A stretch of 64,000 nucleotides of DNA. Source: Ectobius pallidus. Taxonomy: Eukaryota; Arthropoda; Insecta; Blattodea; Ectobiidae. The stretch spans positions 151,974,778 through 152,038,777 of the forward strand of contig CAXKWD010000009.1 in NCBI GenBank assembly GCA_964059195.1, read 5' to 3'. A program made the position numbers and the translations under genes. The notes under the pieces were generated by a model. That model had not been told where the DNA came from and did not search any database. It saw nothing but the letters and a program-made list of their open reading frames with translations. This document shows, in pieces, positions 46,020-56,793 of this stretch (positions are counted from its first letter, which is position 1; each line of letters begins with the position of its first letter).

Positions 46020-46540
46020 ATAATTTAGTGTTACAGTGTTGGCAACCATTGAAAGATTTCACAACATTTACTTTTATTTTTCCTTCAATTACACCCAGCA
46101 GAAGTTCTCTTAGACTAATCATGTGTCCTAACCTGTTAGCTTTTGTTTTTCCTTACAACTTCAAGATACATCTATTCTCATCCACTCTTCATTTGTTGTT
46201 CATTCTCTCCAACAAATCTTCTCAATTTCCTCCAGCACCGTCATCTCAAAGCTCTCTTTCCATTTTCCTCAACAATACTCCATAATTATGTAGCATTTCA
46301 CAAGCTTCTTCCTCAGCTGCAAATCTGTCTTTCCTCTGTTGATGGTCATTGCTATCCTTTCCCCAATTTCTTTGTTTTGTAGTGAAGCTTCCTAAATATC
46401 GAAATTGAGGTAGACTGTAACACACAGTTGTCCGTGAACATTTCTTCATCGCTTTAGACTTTTCCCCATTCATCTCCCCACCTCCTCCATAATGTGAAAA
46501 TTTTATAATAAAAACTATCAAAGAATTTAATCTCATATTT
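46020..46540 (-). pseudogene. RTE-type LINE RT-tail fragment (copy A)
   Basis: The minus frame reads EMNGEKSKAMKKCSRTT, FRYLGSFTTKQRNWG then NDHQQRKDRFAAEEEACE. This matches the 'N..KSK.M..SR' and 'YLGS.+T..G....EI..R...A..A' stretch after the RT active site in RTE elements. Frame breaks are evident. The homologous piece at 61990-62290 belongs to duplication copy B. Confidence 0.6.
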
Positions 46541-46695
46541 TGTCCCCAAATACAGTTCGGTGGTTAAAAAGGGTTTATTTTCTAGCTAGGTACATTTGTA
46601 ATGTACCGTACTAAACAGTCTTAATGTTTTTACAATTATTGTTGACAAAATCATACACTAGATTGTATACATCATATTGTGTTTTTATTTTGCAG

Positions 46696-46745
46696 ATAAT
46701 GATTTATTGAAAGTACAACAGCAAATGGAAAAATTATAATATTAG
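46696..46745 (+). pseudogene. Exon-like block S, copy 2
   Basis: TTTTGCAG|ATAATGATTTATTGAAAGTA ... ATATTAG|GTATG, about 50 bases, nearly identical to 47608-47657. It marks the upstream start of the array. Confidence 0.5.
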
Positions 46746-46976
46746 GTATGTAAACATGGCATTGTATTTAATTCTGATCATTGATTTCTTGATATTCCTA
46801 CAAAAAATTGAAAGTATAGTCATGTAATTTTTTTTTTTTTTCAGACCTCGCGAAATACAGATGCAGGTTTGAATTCCAAACAGTAAGGTAACCTAAAGGT
46901 AAATAAAAAAAAATTGAATTCATAAAATTGGACTAAGACCAGCTAAAATAATAATAAAAACCTTAAATTTTTACAG

Positions 46977-47430
46977 AGTGGGTTAGTTGTTGAAAAGAGG
47001 AGTTATCCACAGCCATGGTTATAAATACATTTCTCTGAAAGGCTCGAAACAAGGGACATCTACATGGACCTCGGCTAGAAGACAACCAGAGGAGAGACAG
47101 CAGTTCGTCTCTCAAAACAATCCAAGTAAGAATTAACATATTTTATAACACACTTCTCGACATGTTTGATCTCGAATGGCTATAGTTAATCTAATATTAA
47201 ATTGATTGATGTTTCGAATTCCAGAGTTTATTCAACTGGAGCAATTCATGTGGTAAAGTATGGCTTGCAGAATGTTTGAAGAGCTCAGATCCAGAACTTA
47301 TCAAGGTATTGAAACATTTTAACTTAAACTATATTATATTGGTGAAATGAACATTTTGAATAAGATTAGTTTACATTTTGTTTACAGGAATCATTTTCCA
47401 GGAATTATTGGGCCATTGCATAATTATGTA
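46977..47430 (+). pseudogene. Exon-like module A-B-C, copy 2
   Basis: A 46977-47125, B 47225-47305, C from 47388, with the same splice borders as copy 1. In A and B the phase-0 frame is open (HGPRLEDNQRRDSSSS, KTIQ joined to SLFNWSNSCGKVWLAECLKS). C then stops after about 12 codons. The text diverges from the other copies after about 47425. Confidence 0.55.
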
Positions 47431-47607
47431 TCAGAAGATAACAAGTGAAAGAAATGAAAAAGTACGCTAATATGAAATCAGGTAGTGCATTATCAATTCA
47501 TATTCCTTTATTATTAGAACAGTTTACTGTTATTGTTAACCAATGTCTACCAACAAAATTATATACCAGGTTTTATACATCATGTTTATTGTCATTTTAT
47601 TTTGCAG

Positions 47608-47657
47608 ATAATGATTTGTTGAAAGTACAACAGGAAATGGAAACATAATAATATTAG
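47608..47657 (+). pseudogene. Exon-like block S, copy 3
   Basis: Same borders as 46696-46745. It is followed by a TTTC microsatellite (47718-47746), then the SINE at 47805. Confidence 0.5.
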
Positions 47658-47804
47658 GTATGAAAACAGTGTATATAATTCTGATCATTGAAAAAAAACA
47701 GAATTTATAGGCATGTATTTTTTTTCTTTCTTTCTTTCTTTCTTCCCATATTAGGCGGAATACAGAAGCAGGTTTCAATTCCAAATTTCCTCTCTATTGT
47801 AAGC

Positions 47805-47975
47805 GTTACTGTTAGAAGACATTCGTTAAAATTAGTCTCGTTGTGTGTCCCCTTAGCTGTTAAAGCTATTGCACGCTGCCTTGGAGCTGTGATGAAGAAA
47901 GCTGCGGGTTTGAGTCCCACCTGGGGCATGGATGTTTGTGTGGGATAAGAGAAAGGATGACAAATAAACCTAAAG
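47805..47975 (+). repeat. Array SINE, copy 1
   Basis: The text CCCCTTAGCTGTTAAAGCTA, GCACGCTGCCTTGGAGCTGT, GCGGGTTTGAGTCCCACCTG, then GGGATAAGAGAAAGGATGAC is a tRNA-derived SINE (B-box GGTTTGAGTCCCACC). It lies just upstream of block A in each unit: copies at 49485-49660, 51305-51480 and 63565-63735. Confidence 0.65.
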
Positions 47976-48059
47976 GTAAAGAAAGAAAAAAAAAATCAAT
48001 AAAATTGGACTAAGGCAGGCTAAAATAATACTATAAAATAAAAGGTGTTGTTTTTACAG

Positions 48060-48535
48060 ATTGGGTCAGTTGCTAAAAAGAAGAGTTATCCACATCCAAG
48101 TTATACCATGGACCACGGCTGGAAAACAACCAGAGGAGTGACAGCAGTTCGTCTTTCGAAACAATCCAAGTAAGAATTAACATATTTTATAGCACATTTC
48201 TCGACATGTTTGGTCTCGGATGGCTATAGTTCTGTTAACCTAATATTAAATTGATTGATATTTTGAATTCCAGAGTTTATGCAACTGGAGCAATTCATGT
48301 GGTAAAGGATGGCTTGCAGAATGTTTGAAGAGCTCAGATCCAGAACTTATCAAGGTATTGAAACATATTAACATAAACTATATTATATTGGTAAACTGAA
48401 TATTTTGAATAAGATTAGTTTACATTTTGCTTACAGGAATAATTTTCCATGAATTATTGAGCTTTGGCTGCACATGTAAATTGTGACACAAACTGACAAG
48501 ATGCCCTTTGATTCTTCAATATTAACAATTGCCAG
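48060..48535 (+). pseudogene. Exon-like module A-B-C, copy 3
   Basis: A 48060-48169, B 48274-48354, C 48437-48535. Borders as in copy 1. A contains an ATG frame MDHGWKTTRGVTAVRLSKQ that continues 11 codons into B before a stop. In the phase used by copies 1 and 2, A and B are open for HGPRLENNQRSDSSSSFETI. C has an internal stop. Confidence 0.55.
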
Positions 48536-48701
48536 GTTGGTGATCTTCATTTCTGTCGATATGTGAATGTGAGAATACTACCCCCTCCATGTTGGGTGTT
48601 GTGAAGCTGATAAAATGTAACTGATAAACATAAAATGTAGTTTAACATTACCACATGTCTCTGTAGGTATTTATAATTTCCTTGAATTATGTGTGTTTCA
48701 G

Positions 48702-48781
48702 AACTTCATAATTCCCATGGACGATGGTCTCATTAAGGAGTTCATTGGTTGCCCAGGAGAGGATGCTGGGGAGTCTAGCTA
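48702..48781 (+). pseudogene. Exon-like block H, array copy 1
   Basis: After GTGTTTCAG the block reads in one frame FIIPMDDGLIKEFIGCPGED then AGESS before a stop. It is followed directly by a (GAT)n(TAT)n microsatellite (48784-48880). Related blocks: 30373, 50535, 51924. Confidence 0.5.
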
Positions 48782-48783
48782 AA

Positions 48784-48815
48784 GATGATGATGATGATGA
48801 TGATTATTATTATTG

Positions 48816-48863
<48 letters not shown>

Positions 48864-48880
48864 TAATTAATTAATTAACT
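48784..48880. repeat. (GAT)n(TAT)n(TAAT)n microsatellite
   Basis: GATGATGATGATGATGATTA runs into a long TAT array and TTAATTAATTAATTAA. The identical arrangement at 50624-50710 shows it was amplified with the unit; the copy lengths differ slightly. Confidence 0.8.
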
Positions 48881-48927
48881 TCTTAGACTTGTACAAATTA
48901 TTGTAATTGGAATGTATTTCTTTACAG

Positions 48928-49309
48928 CCATTTCATGACGATTCATGTTACAAGATGATTCCTAAGTATTGATGTCAGATGCTATTCCAAATCTACAGAC
49001 AGAAGAAGCAGCTCTGAAGATAAAATTGCAATGCATGGGAATTATTTTAGCAAGGTAAAAAACATTTGTTAGTTAAATTAAGTTGTCATTGAAACCTAGA
49101 GACACGTGGAATTAATAACCTTTCTGTTTTTTATAGTTACTTAACGACGGTTGTGTACTGCTGATGAAACTGTCACCCGTGTGCCAGAAATTTGTTCTCA
49201 CGAGTTCTTTCACACAAGCCACAAACTTGGGAACGCAGTGAGGAATCTGTTGGTGAGAGACTTCCCGACTGCAATGTGATCCACTTCTCTAGCTTACTGT
49301 TGCATTGAG
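48928..49309 (+). pseudogene. Exon-like blocks F and F2, copy 1
   Basis: F 48928-49054 (TTTACAG to AGCAAG|GTAAA) and F2 49137-49309 (TTATAG to TTGAG|GTAAATTC). F has the frame MSDAIPNLQTEEAALKIKLQ then CMGIILA, amphipathic and protein-like. F2 has LLNDGCVLLMKLSPVCQKFV. Stops interrupt upstream of the F core here. Confidence 0.55.
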
Positions 49310-49484
49310 GTAAATTCTCTTGATATTCAAATCATTATATTTAAGGAAATATTAATTCTGATCAATATGATTCCACATCTTAGGTTGTTTACAGGAATAA
49401 TTTTCACAATTGGGGTACCAAACTGACAAGATGCCTCATGATTCTTCAACAGGTTGGTGAACTTCATTTCTGTCGATATGTAAG

Positions 49485-49660
49485 TGTTACTGTTAAAGGA
49501 CATTTGTTAAAATTAGTCTCATTGTGTGTCCCCTTAGCTGTTATCGCTATTGCTCGCTGCCTTGGAGATGTGGTGAAGAAAGCTGTGGGTTTGAGCCCCA
49601 CCTCAGGCATGGATGTTTGTGTGGGATAAGAGAAAGGATGACAAATAAACCTAAAGGTAA
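49485..49660 (+). repeat. Array SINE, copy 2
   Basis: Same SINE as 47805-47975, with TGTGGGTTTGAGCCCCACCT as its B-box region. It lies about 80 bases upstream of block A copy 4. Confidence 0.65.
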
Positions 49661-49739
49661 AGAAAGAAAAACAAATCAGTAAAATTGGACTAAGGCAGGC
49701 TAAAATATTACTGTAAAACAAAAGGTGTTGTTTTTACAG

Positions 49740-50413
49740 ATTGGGTCAGTTGCTAAAAAGAAGAGTTATCCACATCCAAGTTATAACATGGACCACGGCT
49801 GGAAATCAACCAGAGGAGTGACAGCAGTTCGTCTTTCGAAACAATCCAAGTAAGAGTTAACATATTTTATAACACACTTCTCGACATATTTGATCTCGAA
49901 AGGCTATATTTCTGTTAATATAATATTAAATAGATCAATATTTTGAATTCCAGAGTTTATACAGTGGAGCAATTCGTATGGTGAAGGATGGCTTGCAGAT
50001 GTTTGAAGAGCTCAGGTCCAAAACGTATCAAGGTTATGAAACATTTTAACTTAAACTATATTATATTGGTAAAATGAACATTTTTAATAAGATTAGTTTA
50101 CATTTTGTTTACAGGAATAATTTTCCGTGAATTATTGGGCTTTGGCTGCACACACATGAGAATTGTGACACAAAGTAACCAGATGCTCCATGATTCTTCA
50201 ACAGAAAATATTGCCAGGTTGTTGAACTTCATTTCTGTCGATATGTTAATGTGAGAAGTCAATTTAGCAATATTTAAAATAGTTTTCATGTAAATATGGT
50301 TCCACAATTTCAGGTTATCAGCCTCGACACATGTTCATCATAGCACCAATTGCTATCCTGATGAATAATTTATGACTTACAGCTTAACGGACATTATCCT
50401 CGGTGAATTCTAA
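49740..50413 (+). pseudogene. Exon-like module A-B-C-D, copy 4 (best-preserved frame)
   Basis: A 49740-49849, B 49954-50032, C 50115-50217, D 50314-about 50413. Unlike the other copies, the end of A, all of B and all of C join in one frame without a stop: SSSSFETIQ, then SLYSGAIRMVKDGLQMFEEL, RSKTYQ, then GIIFRELLGFGCTHMRIVTQ and onward. D continues for about 18 codons to a stop. B here is 79 bases rather than 81, which restores the frame into C. The helical, amphipathic character suggests a real ancestral protein. I do not recognise it. Confidence 0.55.
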
Positions 50414-50534
50414 GTGTAAGTATGACTTAGAGAAATATGGGTGTTGTGAAGCTGATAAAGTGTTTAACATTACCACATGTCTCTGTTTCCTGGAGGTATT
50501 TATAATTTCCTTGAATTAATTATGTGTGTTTCAG

Positions 50535-50615
50535 AACTTCATAATTCCCATGGACGATGGTCTCATTAAGGAGTTCATTGGTTGCCCAGGAGAGGATGCT
50601 GGGGAGTCTAGCTTA
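50535..50615 (+). pseudogene. Exon-like block H, array copy 2
   Basis: Nearly identical to 48702-48781, followed by its microsatellite (50624-50710). Confidence 0.5.
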
Positions 50616-50623
50616 TGATGATG

Positions 50624-50651
50624 ATGATGATGATGATTATTATTATTATTA

Positions 50652-50698
<47 letters not shown>

Positions 50699-50710
50699 TA
50701 ATTAATTAAC
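50624..50710. repeat. (GAT)n(TAT)n microsatellite, second unit
   Basis: Same composition and order as at 48784-48880. Confidence 0.8.
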
Positions 50711-50758
50711 TTCTTAGACTTGTATAAATTATTCTAATTGGGATGCATTTGTTTACAG

Positions 50759-51134
50759 CAATTCAATGAGGATTCATGTTACAAGATGATTCCTAAGTAT
50801 TGATGTCAGATGCTATTCCAAATCTACAGACAGAAGAAGCAGCTTTGAAGATACAATTGCAATGCATGGGAATTATTTTAGCAAGGTAAGAAACATTTGT
50901 TAGTTAAATTAAGTTGTCATTGAAACCTAGAGACTCGTTAATAACGTTTCTGTTTGTTATAGTTACTTAACGAAGGTTGTGCACTGCTGATGAAACTGTC
51001 ACCTGTGTGCCGTAATTTCATTTCATGAGTTCTTTTACACACTCCGAAAACTTGGAATTGCAGTAAGGAATCTGTTGGTGAGAGACTTCCCAACTGCAAT
51101 GTGATCCACTTCTCTAGCTTACTCTTGCATTGAG
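50759..51134 (+). pseudogene. Exon-like blocks F and F2, copy 2
   Basis: F 50759-50885 and F2 50963-51134. F2 contains the frame FFYTLRKLGIAVRNLLVRDF then PTAM and a stop, in a different phase from LLNEGCALLMKLSPVC at its start, so an indel separates them. Confidence 0.55.
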
Positions 51135-51304
51135 GTAAATTCTCTTTATATTCAAATCATTATATTTAAGCAAATATTAATTCTGATCAATATTATTCCA
51201 CATCTTAGGTTGTTTACAGGAATAATTTTCACAATTGGGGTACCAAACTGACAAGATGCCTCATGATTCTTCAATAGGTTGGTGAACTTCATTTCTGTCG
51301 ATAT

Positions 51305-51480
51305 GTAAGTGTTACTGTTAAAGGACATTCGTTAAAATTAGTCTCATTGTGTGTCCCCTTAGCTGTTATAGCTATTGCATGCTGCCTTGGTGCTGTGTTG
51401 AAGAAAGCTGCGGGTTTGAGTCCCACCTCGGGCATGGATGTTTGTGTGGGATAAGAGAAAGGAAGACAAATCAACCTAAT
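51305..51480 (+). repeat. Array SINE, copy 3
   Basis: Same SINE; downstream the unit jumps directly to block G (51631 on) instead of block A, so this unit has lost A-D. Confidence 0.65.
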
Positions 51481-51630
51481 GGTAAAGAAAGAAAAACAAA
51501 TCAGTAAAATTGGACTAAGACAGGCTAAAATATTACTGTAAAATAAAAGGTGTTGTTTTTACTGATTGGGTCAGTGTAAGTGTGGGGTGTCAGAGCAGGG
51601 ATCTAGCACTTAAACTCAACGCATCCAGGT

Positions 51631-52450
51631 AAGAAATTTTGTTTGTTTGCACTGTAATACATTTGAGTATGCTGATCTGAATCTTCTTCTTTCAGGTTTT
51701 AATGGGACCAATTCTTCTATAACAACCAGAGCCTATGTTAACTCAGTGCAAACAAAAGAAAAGAAATAATAATTTATATTATTTCTTTTCTTTTGTTTGC
51801 ATTGCATGTTGGGTGTTGTGAAGCTGATAAAGTGTAAAGACAGTCCCTCATCTAGTTTAACATTACCACATGTCTCTGTTTCCTGTAGGTATTTATAATT
51901 TCCTTGATTTATGTGTGTTTCAGAACTTCATAATTCCCGTGGATGTTGGATGATCTCATTAAGGAGTTCATTGGTCGCCCAGGAGAGGATGCTGTTGGCG
52001 TCTAGCTGAAGATGATGATGATTATTATTAATATTCTTATTATTATTGATCAACTTCTTAGACTTGTATAAATTATTCTAATTGGGATGTATTTCTTTAC
52101 AGCCGTTTCATGAGGATTCATGTTACAAGATGCTTCCTAACTATTGATGTCAGTAGCTATTTCAAATCTACAGACAGAAGAAGCAGTGATGAAGATTAAA
52201 TTGCAATGCATGGGAATTATTTTAGCAAGGTAAAAAAATTTGTTAATTAAATTAAGTTGTCATTGTAACCTCAATATTTATTCAATTAATAACCGTTCTG
52301 TTTTTTATAGTTATTTAACGACGGTTGTGTACTGTCACCTGTGTGCCGGAATTTTGTTTTACGAGTTCTTTCACACACACTGCGAACTTGGAGTACGCAG
52401 TAAGGAATCTGTTTGTGAGTGACTTCCCCTAATTGACCTCACCATTTGAA
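51631..52450 (+). pseudogene. Exon-like blocks G, H, F, F2, copy 3 (array end)
   Basis: Block G starts at 51696 after TTCTTTCAG. A 20-base inverted repeat of AAACAAAAGAAAAG-type text (51748-51800) lies after it. H is 51924-52008, F 52103-52229 and F2 from 52311. F2 ends near 52430 with its frame broken, and the array text fades by 52450. Confidence 0.5.
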
Positions 52451-53045
52451 GATAAGGTGAGTTGCATATGGTGAGATCACATATGGTGACCTGTACAATA
52501 GTCTATGCAAAATTAGTAGGAACGCTAAATCACAACTGCAATGTGATCCACTTCTCTAGCTTACTGTTGTTTTTACTTTTCTGAATCTACCTTCATTCTA
52601 TATCTTCTTCCTTTCTCTACGAATCGGTCCAACATCCTTTGGAATTTTTATTTAGTTTTTTGTTCCTAGTTTTGTTATTTCTTACCTTTGAAATTTCTAA
52701 ATTACAATAATTATTTTGGGAACACAGCTCAAAGTCATTCTGTATTCTTGTTGGCTCCAAAGCTAGAGGACATTAAAGTACATCTGCTTATACTTACTTC
52801 TTAGTTCTTGTTACATGCTTCCAGAGTTTTCTGCAATGACATGATGTCTCCTGTAAAGGTGTTCTGCCGCTTTCAGTTAGTAGTGTTTCTTCATACTTAT
52901 TGAGTATAGATTGACATGTATAGCATTGAGTGAAATGATGTTAACGTTCTAGGAAAAGATGACATTATAAATAGATCTGTACTTATTATATCTTGCTTTG
53001 TTTTAATCATTTCTAAAACAACTGATACTGAATAATTTGTTGCAG

Positions 53046-53297
53046 CAAGTGAAGCTGAATTTGGATGAAGTGATGTCTGATCTGTCATACAAACTAGAGC
53101 AGCGAGGAAGAAGAGCCTGCAGAGTTTGGCACGAGTACAAAGCTCCTTGAACAAGTGGAGTGAGCAGTTACTTCTCGAGGAAGAGAAGCCGCAGATGTTG
53201 GATGCAGCACTTGTAGAGCGAGCAGTGTCAGAATTCAACCAGCTACAGTTCAGCATTTCCAAATGTGAAAATGACTTAACGGACAGACACAAACTGG
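53046..53297 (+). pseudogene. COG2: COG2-like exon with an apparent frameshift
   Basis: Between acceptor TTGTTGCAG and donor AAACTG|GTGAGT. The first 20 codons read QVKLNLDEVMSDLSYKLEQR. The frame then shifts by one base, and the rest reads ARKKSLQSLARVQSSLNKWS, EQLLLEEEKPQMLDAALVER, AVSEFNQLQFSISKCEND. The '(L/V)ER..(S/T)EFNQLQF' stretch and its position after a coiled coil match COG2, a subunit of lobe A of the Golgi tethering complex (recalled, not searched). The read-through frame A stops at KAP*. The single-base shift means a pseudogene fragment, a sequencing error, or a mis-set boundary. No neighbouring COG2 exon is visible within the window. Confidence 0.6.
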
Positions 53298-53808
53298 TGA
53301 GTATCTTAACCCTTAAACACAGTGTAAGAATGTAAAAGAATTGGACATATTTTAATTGATATGACTTCATTCATGTTGTATGCTTTTCAATTCCTCAACA
53401 CACCTTTTGTAGAACTTTGTTACATTAAGAAGTCTGATACCTTTGTAACTACTACTAACACTGAATTACCATAGGCCAATAGCCTATAGGGCCCTGAAGA
53501 CCTTACTTAATAATGCATATCAATATAATTTAATTGAGGTATAGATATAATAAAGCGGCATTAATATGGTGAAATGCGTTGTATGCTGAATAGGACGCTG
53601 TACTTATGCCTGTCCCGCATGAAGGATGAGCATAGTAACGATCTTGTAAGGTTAGTCCCCAGAATTGTCATTACATCATAGCAGATAATTCCAGTCACGC
53701 TTATTAGAAAGCTATTGATTAGTCAATGAGAATGCAGTATTTTTGCACTAGTCAAGTAACCCCCGATTGAAACGAGATTCACACATCTCGCAAGAGAAAT
53801 GGACTCCT

Positions 53809-53817
53809 TATAAAAGG
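53809..53817 (+). promoter_or_regulatory. Isolated TATA-box-like motif
   Basis: TATAAAAGG in a locally mixed-composition stretch, followed 75 bases later by CAGCAG|GTACATC. No gene can be linked to it; 54240-55280 shows no feature I can support. Confidence 0.2.
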
Positions 53818-55704
53818 ATCACGCCCCAACTGAAGACTCGGCCACAAGAATTCATAGTGCACAGTGCCTTAGTCCACATATTCAGCAGCAGGTACATCAT
53901 AACCTAACATTTTCAATACGCGGCACAAAATTATTTTTTAACGACGCTATTATTAATTTGAATAAATCTATGTAAAAGTATTTTATATCTGTGCTAAATT
54001 TACTGCCATCCTGACCACATGAGAACCTTGAAAGACGATTATAGCTCTACCAAGGAGTGGTAACGCCCAGAGAAGAACAGGTAGCCTGAACGAAAGGATA
54101 TATGTCTTTAGTTTAATTTGCCTTCCTGTATTATCCCATAAGAAATAACACAAAGGCATTTTGTTTATAATCCATAGAGAACTCTGCCATCTGCATGTAG
54201 TCATATTTGTGATGTTGGTGACATTGTACACTTGGTCACCATCGGTGCAGCTTGGCTGAGACCGTGATCAAGGAATTCTCAAGTTTAGTTCATGTTTATA
54301 TTTCTTAAACTTTCAGAGCTGTGCAGTTCTCACAAATGAATCGATTACATGATTGCTTACAAACCTTTTAATCTCTTGTAGGGATCAGTGCCCTTTCCTT
54401 CCTAAAAATCAACACCAGGAATATGCGTCTAGCATTTAGTCTGCAACAGATAGTGAAATCAAAGCAGTGTGAACACAACAGCGAAAATGGAATTAAAAGA
54501 ATGTGACCTAGCTAAATTAAATAAATGAGTGAAATGTAATGTGTTATTATGCATAAAGAGTTTGAATAGTTGCTAATAGGAATAATTTTCTGATAAATGC
54601 CGTTTATTTAGAAGACCTGTTCAGTTTATTTATTTAGAGCATTTGCTAATGGCAAGAGTAATAGAATAATTATAATTGTGTTAGGATGTGAACAGAAAGA
54701 AGGCATAAGAACATAGCTTAAAAAATTAATTATTGTTTTAAGGATGTCTAGTGGTAAAATGACAAGCATCAAATCCAGTTGACTCCTTTGTAATTTTACT
54801 TAGTACAATAAATATACCAACCTTTACCTTCATGCTTTAACCCTTAAACATGAACTTGGAGGTCTGTGTCACTGTGTAAAAACATAAACCACTACTGCTG
54901 TCTGGATATCTTCTTCCCTTCTAAAGACCCTTTATCACCTCGTATAAGACACAAAAGTTAAACCGTCTTCCTCAGGTGACACATCATTCTATATTGCTCA
55001 GAAGGAAGATTGTGTTTCCTCACGGTAACTTTGTTTGTCCACCATCCATGAAAACATTGTGCCTAAAATATCTGTTTTTCCATTCCTTTGGAATATCGAA
55101 CATTGCTTCCTCTATGCATTCCACCGGGTTTTCCCTTCTCATTCTCCTCACCTACATCCCCATCGTATCTATTCATACACACCCCCTGGGTGCCGATTAT
55201 ACTCTGTTTTAAGTTGTAAATTTTATCCACTAGTTTTGAAATAATTTTAAAAACGTCTTTTAATTGTATTTGACTGCAGTGGAATTCAGGACTGATATGG
55301 ATGTTTTATAAAACACTTTATTCTTGTAGCGTTCACGCTTATATATTCACAGAGATGCCAACCTTGAAAGGTGGTTATCAGTAGTGTGAGTCCTCCATGT
55401 TTAACCGAAAAATCACAATTACAGGTTTCACAAAATACGTGCTTCGGTGAAATTTTTGAAGGTCCGAGGCCAGGAAACTCTTCCGTATACTGCTTTTGAT
55501 ACTGCTGATTTGCAGCAGTTCGATTTTGCCCATCAGACTCGTCACTGATTTTACGTTTACAAGACATCATTATTTCCTCAATATTCTACTTGCACTGCAA
55601 CACTCAATAAAACTTCTAGCTAGCAACGGTGTTGGCAGTCGTCAGCGACATTACAGTGATAATAAAAATGAGGAAATATTTTAACACCAAATATGTTATA
55701 ACTA

Positions 55705-56416
55705 CAGTGAGTCCCACGCAAGAGTTGACCAATGACGCGGGTTTCTGCGTCGCGGCTGGCACAGCTCCAACTCCCGAGCGATCGGGTGAAATATCTACGC
55801 AAATAATGCCGCAGTCGGTGTGATGATTCAGGTTCTCACATTTACAGTTAAAATTACAATGAAAATAATCACGCACCTCATCACAAGAGATGTTAGAAAT
55901 GTTCTTCTCTTGCATCCACACAATACTGCCACCATTTTAGGAAATTTTCTTTCACGCGCATAAGTTCAGCTTCCGAGACAGAGTTACTTTCCCTTGTGAT
56001 AGGCCTATGTGATATTGTCTTTAAGTTCTTCTAACAGTATGTAAATATTATTTATGGGGAAACTTGAGAAATAACGTGTATAGGTCAATTTCCCATACAT
56101 AAGAAGAACTTAAAGACAATATCACAAAAGAAATTAACCCTATCTCGGAAGCTGAACTTATGCGCGTGAAAGAAAATTTCCTAAAAAGGTGCCAGTATTG
56201 TGTGGATGCAACAGGAGAACATTTCCAACATCTCTTGTGATGAGGTACGTGGTTATTTTCAATGTAATTTTAACTGAAAATGTGAGAACCTGAATATTCA
56301 CACTGACCACGGCATTATTTGCGTAGATATTTCACCCGATCGCTCGGGAGTAGGAGCTGTGCCAGCCGCGACGCAGAAACCCACGTCATTGGCCAACTCT
56401 TGCGTGGAACTCACTG
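55705..56416. mobile_element. Foldback IS630/mariner-type transposon
   Basis: Ends CAGTGAGTCCCACGCAAGAG and its inverse CTCTTGCGTGGAACTCACTG, flanked by TA. Inverted arms of about 310-330 bp (55705-56035 and 56104-56416) match closely. The right arm encodes on the plus strand EELKDNITKEINPISEAELM, RVKENFLKRCQYCVDATGEH, FQHLL, the usual C-terminus of IS630-type transposases. The left arm repeats part of this on the minus strand. No catalytic domain remains. A single-arm relative is at 9857-10112. Confidence 0.8.
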
Positions 56417-56439
56417 TATTATGTTTTCAATTTTTAATT

Positions 56440-56793
56440 TTTGAAATAATTATCGTGGGCGATCGCTTGATTTTGTAAGTCCATTCTGGACGATTCATGT
56501 GTCAAGGCCCGTAGACATATGAAATTTTCAACCTACACGGAAGAGAGATAATCAATATAGGCCTAAATATGGTCAAACATTGTTCGATTTGGACGAAACT
56601 CACTATACAGGGGTGTTCTGGGCCAAGGAACTCGAATCTGAGATCTCTTTTACCAGGCGATGCTATCTAATCGTGGTATGTAATTCACGTGATTTAGGAG
56701 ATAATACATACAATGATTTGACTATTAGGCCTATGCTCTTATTTTTTTATTTTTGAAATAAATATTGCGTGCGAAGCCACGGGAACATGCTAG
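56440..56793 (+). mobile_element. Helitron 3' portion
   Basis: GCGTGCGAAGCCACGGGAAC then ATGCTAG ends at 56793, the same 3' hairpin and CTAG as the Helitron in intron 2. A second broken 3'-end-like GTGGGCGATCGC lies at 56455. Internal words (GATTTGGACGAAACTCACTA, GGGTGTTCTGGGCCAAGGAA) match 10840-10890. Confidence 0.6.

Larger units (their letters stand above)
38665..46345 (+). repeat. Segmental duplication, copy A
   Basis: Blocks here recur in the same order and orientation at 57530-62290. Pairs: 38665-38840 with 57530-57715; 39280-39860 with 57905-58560; 39880-41400 with 58565-59850; 42200-42300 with 59945-60020; 43620-44010 with 60317-60755; 45060-45830 with 61075-61790; 46020-46345 with 61990-62290. 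Identity by eye is high in blocks (long runs without change) and broken by insertions on both sides. Direct orientation, offset 16-19 kb. Confidence 0.8.

Noticed and set aside
48060..48535. Simple-repeat or satellite explanation for the array
   Set aside because: Units contain several distinct blocks with conserved splice borders and appear in different subsets per unit, unlike a satellite monomer.
48784..50710. snoRNA host-gene interpretation of the short introns
   Set aside because: I looked for C box (RUGAUGA) and D box (CUGA) pairs near intron ends and found no convincing, conserved pairs; GATGATGAT tracts mimic C boxes.
55616..55921. Minus-strand 101-codon frame
   Set aside because: It is transposon arm text; the matching inverted arm shows it is the end of an IS630-type transposase, not a host gene.
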